Positions 62,375 to 64,000 of a stretch of DNA of 64,000 nt are shown in pieces (within the stretch, counting starts at the first letter, position 1; the number at the start of each line of letters is the position of its first letter). The position numbers were made by a program, and so were the translations under genes. Source of the stretch: Bacteroidales bacterium (GTDB lineage: Bacteria; Bacteroidota; Bacteroidia; Bacteroidales; F082). Location of the stretch: NCBI GenBank assembly GCA_016291135.1, contig JAEFAE010000001.1:124001-188000 (forward strand), in the 5' to 3' direction. Under the pieces are notes generated by a model. It saw only the letters and a list, made by a program, of their open reading frames with translations. It searched no databases and was not told the DNA's origin.

Positions 62375-63344
62375 ATTTCTCCCTGCCCGAGAGCAGTTCC
62401 ATATACCTCCGGAGGTGTCGTTTGTTTTCCTCCGGGACCTGAACTGCATCGAGGCAGGCGGACGCCTGTCGCTCATAAGCGGCCATCGCCGATTCCGTCA
62501 CTTGCTTGACGCCAAGGCGGTCATAGAGCGCCAGCACGGCGGCCACCTTTTCCTGAGGATCGATCGGCACTTGGCCGGAGTAGAGCGATAGCAAGCGTTC
62601 CCGATCCATTGGGCCAGCCAGCTCCAAGGCGCGCAGGTAGAGGTAGGTCTTCTTGTTTTCCACGATGTCGCCCCCCGTGACCTTGCCAAAGACCGACACA
62701 TCGCTGTAGCAGTCGAGGATGTCGTCCCAGAGTTGGAACGCCATGCCATGGGCGATGCCGAAGTCGTAGAGATGCCGCTGGTCTTCCTCGCCAGCGCCTG
62801 CGACGACCGCCCCCATCTGCAGGCTGGTCGCCAACAACACGGCGGTCTTCAACCGGATCATCTCCAGGTATTCGGGGATGGACACAGACGCCCGATGCTC
62901 GAACTCGAGGTCGTATTGCTGGCCCTCACACACCTCCCGCAACACCTTCACCAACAAGGCGGTCGTATCGAGCGCCTTGGGCGTGCGCATGACAAACTCA
63001 AAGGCCCGGATCAGGGCGGCGTCGCCCGAAAGGATGGCTGTGTTGGTGTTCCATTTCTTATAGACCGTCGCCATGCCGCGGCGCAACGGGGCCTGATCCA
63101 TGATGTCGTCGTGGATCAAGGTGAAGTTGTGTGCCGTTTCCAAGGCCAAGGCGGGGTATTTCGCCGCCTCGACATCGCCTCCGAAGAGGTCGCAAGCCAG
63201 CAGACAGAGCATGGGACGCAGACGCTTGCCCTTCTGCAATACGGTATAGGCGACCGGGGCATAGAGCCCTTCGGGCTGGCCGCCGAAATCGGCGGAGGCG
63301 ATGAAGGCGGCCATTTCCTGTTGTAACTGTTGTATCTTTTCCAT
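62373..63344 (-). CDS. Polyprenyl (trans-isoprenyl) diphosphate synthase
   Basis: The 323-residue all-helical enzyme elongates allylic diphosphates with isopentenyl diphosphate, giving a quinone side chain or other prenyl lipid. The first Asp-rich motif is DDIMD (FTLIHDDIMDQAPLRRG), with GKRLRPMLCLLA upstream. The second is DDILD in AFQLWDDILDCYSD. The ATG at 63344 was chosen. Chain length cannot be read. The final codons lie in the terminator region. Confidence 0.94.
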   Translation of the reverse strand: MEKIQQLQQEMAAFIASADFGGQPEGLYAPVAYTVLQKGKRLRPMLCLLACDLFGGDVEAAKYPALALETAHNFTLIHDDIMDQAPLRRGMATVYKKWNTNTAILSGDAALIRAFEFVMRTPKALDTTALLVKVLREVCEGQQYDLEFEHRASVSIPEYLEMIRLKTAVLLATSLQMGAVVAGAGEEDQRHLYDFGIAHGMAFQLWDDILDCYSDVSVFGKVTGGDIVENKKTYLYLRALELAGPMDRERLLSLYSGQVPIDPQEKVAAVLALYDRLGVKQVTESAMAAYERQASACLDAVQVPEENKRHLRRYMELLSGREK

Positions 63345-63348
63345 AGCA

Positions 63349-63356
63349 CAAAAATA
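63349..63356 (-). promoter_or_regulatory. -7 box (TATTTTTG) near the polyprenyl synthase start
   Basis: TATTTTTG on the minus strand lies only 4 bases before the ATG, so either the transcript is nearly leaderless or another promoter is used. Confidence 0.35.
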
Positions 63357-63390
63357 GTGGTTTTTTTGGTGCGATATTTGCATGGTGAAT

Positions 63391-63398
63391 TATTTTTG
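63391..63398 (+). promoter_or_regulatory. -7 box (TATTTTTG) for the 63416 gene
   Basis: TATTTTTG lies 17 bases before the ATG at 63416. Confidence 0.6.
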
Positions 63399-63415
63399 TT
63401 TCAACACCAAGCACC

Positions 63416-64000
63416 ATGAAAAAAATCTTGCTTCCCCTTTCCCTGATGGTCGTCGTGCTGGCCACCTCCTGCAACACGACCCGAAAACTCTATGAAGCCC
63501 AACAATACGACCAAGTGATCCAACGCGAGGCGCCCAAGGTTTGCGAGGGGCGGATCAACCCCAACATGATCGGCCTGATCGCCGCCTCCTACCACCGCGC
63601 CAACCAGGCCGACCACGAGCGGATCCAGGCCCTCAAGGCCTCCGGGCAACCCGAGGTCTGGCCCGAGATCTACGAACGATTCTGCAGCATGAAGGGCCGC
63701 AACCAAGCCTTGGCCTGCTTCCCGAAACAGGTGAAAAACGACATCCAATATACCACGCTCCAGCTCGACGAGGAGCTGAAAGCCGCCCAAAACAAGGCCG
63801 AGGCCTACCTGACGGCCAAAATCAGCCAAACCCTCGACGGCACCCAGCCCGACCTGGAGGAGATCGACCGCATGATCCGGAGGCTCCAAGACCTCAATCC
63901 GGAAAACACCCGCCTCAACGAGTTCAAGGTGCGCTCGCTGGCCAAACGCTACGGCGACCTCTCCCGCATCATGCACGTCGATGTCGTGAAACAGCAGGTG
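63416..64000 (+). CDS. Lipoprotein with helical repeat-like region (partial, runs off the window)
   Basis: The frame is open from the ATG at 63416 to the window end, giving 195 visible residues. The lipobox is ATSC (Cys19). The rest is helical and resembles tetratricopeptide-type pairs (for example LYEAQQYDQVIQREAPKV and TLQLDEELKAAQNKAEAYL). No family was recognised; envelope attachment is inferred from the lipobox. It is divergent from the polyprenyl synthase gene. Confidence 0.8.
   Translation, partial: MKKILLPLSLMVVVLATSCNTTRKLYEAQQYDQVIQREAPKVCEGRINPNMIGLIAASYHRANQADHERIQALKASGQPEVWPEIYERFCSMKGRNQALACFPKQVKNDIQYTTLQLDEELKAAQNKAEAYLTAKISQTLDGTQPDLEEIDRMIRRLQDLNPENTRLNEFKVRSLAKRYGDLSRIMHVDVVKQQV

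Overview
The window reads as a chromosomal segment of a Bacteroidota bacterium, most likely order Bacteroidales. The evidence is: the Bacteroidota -7 promoter box TAnnTTTG (mostly TATCTTTG) in front of about twenty genes and no obvious Shine-Dalgarno sequences; a MurF-alanine racemase fusion; TonB-dependent receptors paired with DUF4249 or DUF5689 lipoproteins; DUF4271 next to hemD; DUF4296; and a beta-helix protein with a type IX secretion (T9SS) style C-terminal domain. The DNA is GC-rich by eye (mid-50s percent). No phage, insertion sequence, rRNA or CRISPR array was seen. One tRNA (initiator Met) is present.

Layout. 1-10 kb: housekeeping genes (mtnN, a LOG-family nucleotidase, a kinase-dCMP deaminase fusion, an NhaC antiporter, a lipoprotein, the initiator tRNA, era, der, a MORN lipoprotein, an S4-domain protein, dihydroorotase). 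10-20 kb: a secreted nutrient-acquisition region. A TonB-dependent receptor, a large DUF5689/choice-of-anchor J lipoprotein and a secreted endonuclease/exonuclease/phosphatase are arranged divergently, followed by a GH20 hexosaminidase and an SGNH hydrolase. 20.5-30.6 kb: a tight five-gene minus-strand operon of unrecognised function. It holds two paralogous membrane proteins with PH-like C-terminal domains, two giant paralogous secreted/membrane proteins (1342 and 1228 aa) and a zinc-ribbon protein with Q/G/Y-rich repeats and a membrane anchor. This is the best candidate for an undescribed system. 30.7-36 kb: murF-alr, a small conserved protein, ackA and pta. 36-42.6 kb: DUF4271, hemD, rnpA, yidD, an S41 protease, an O-antigen ligase-like protein, cdd and a GtrA protein. 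42.6-47 kb: a PAS protein and a DUF4249/TonB receptor pair, embedded in short palindromic GC-rich intergenic repeats. 47-53.5 kb: an LptF/G permease, two glycosyltransferases, ettA and two small membrane proteins. 53.5-64 kb: DUF4296, recQ, kdsD, lptB, pssA, a beta-helix T9SS cargo, queA, a repetitive secreted protein, a polyprenyl synthetase and a partial lipoprotein.

How the genes work together. Envelope and lipopolysaccharide (LPS) biogenesis recur through the window (kdsD, lptB, LptF/G, O-antigen ligase, GT2/GT4 enzymes, GtrA, murF-alr, pssA). The 10-17 kb block looks like scavenging of extracellular DNA or phosphorylated substrates. All function calls are from reading the proteins; no database search was run. 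Intergenic gaps are short throughout and none exceeds 300 bases without a gene.
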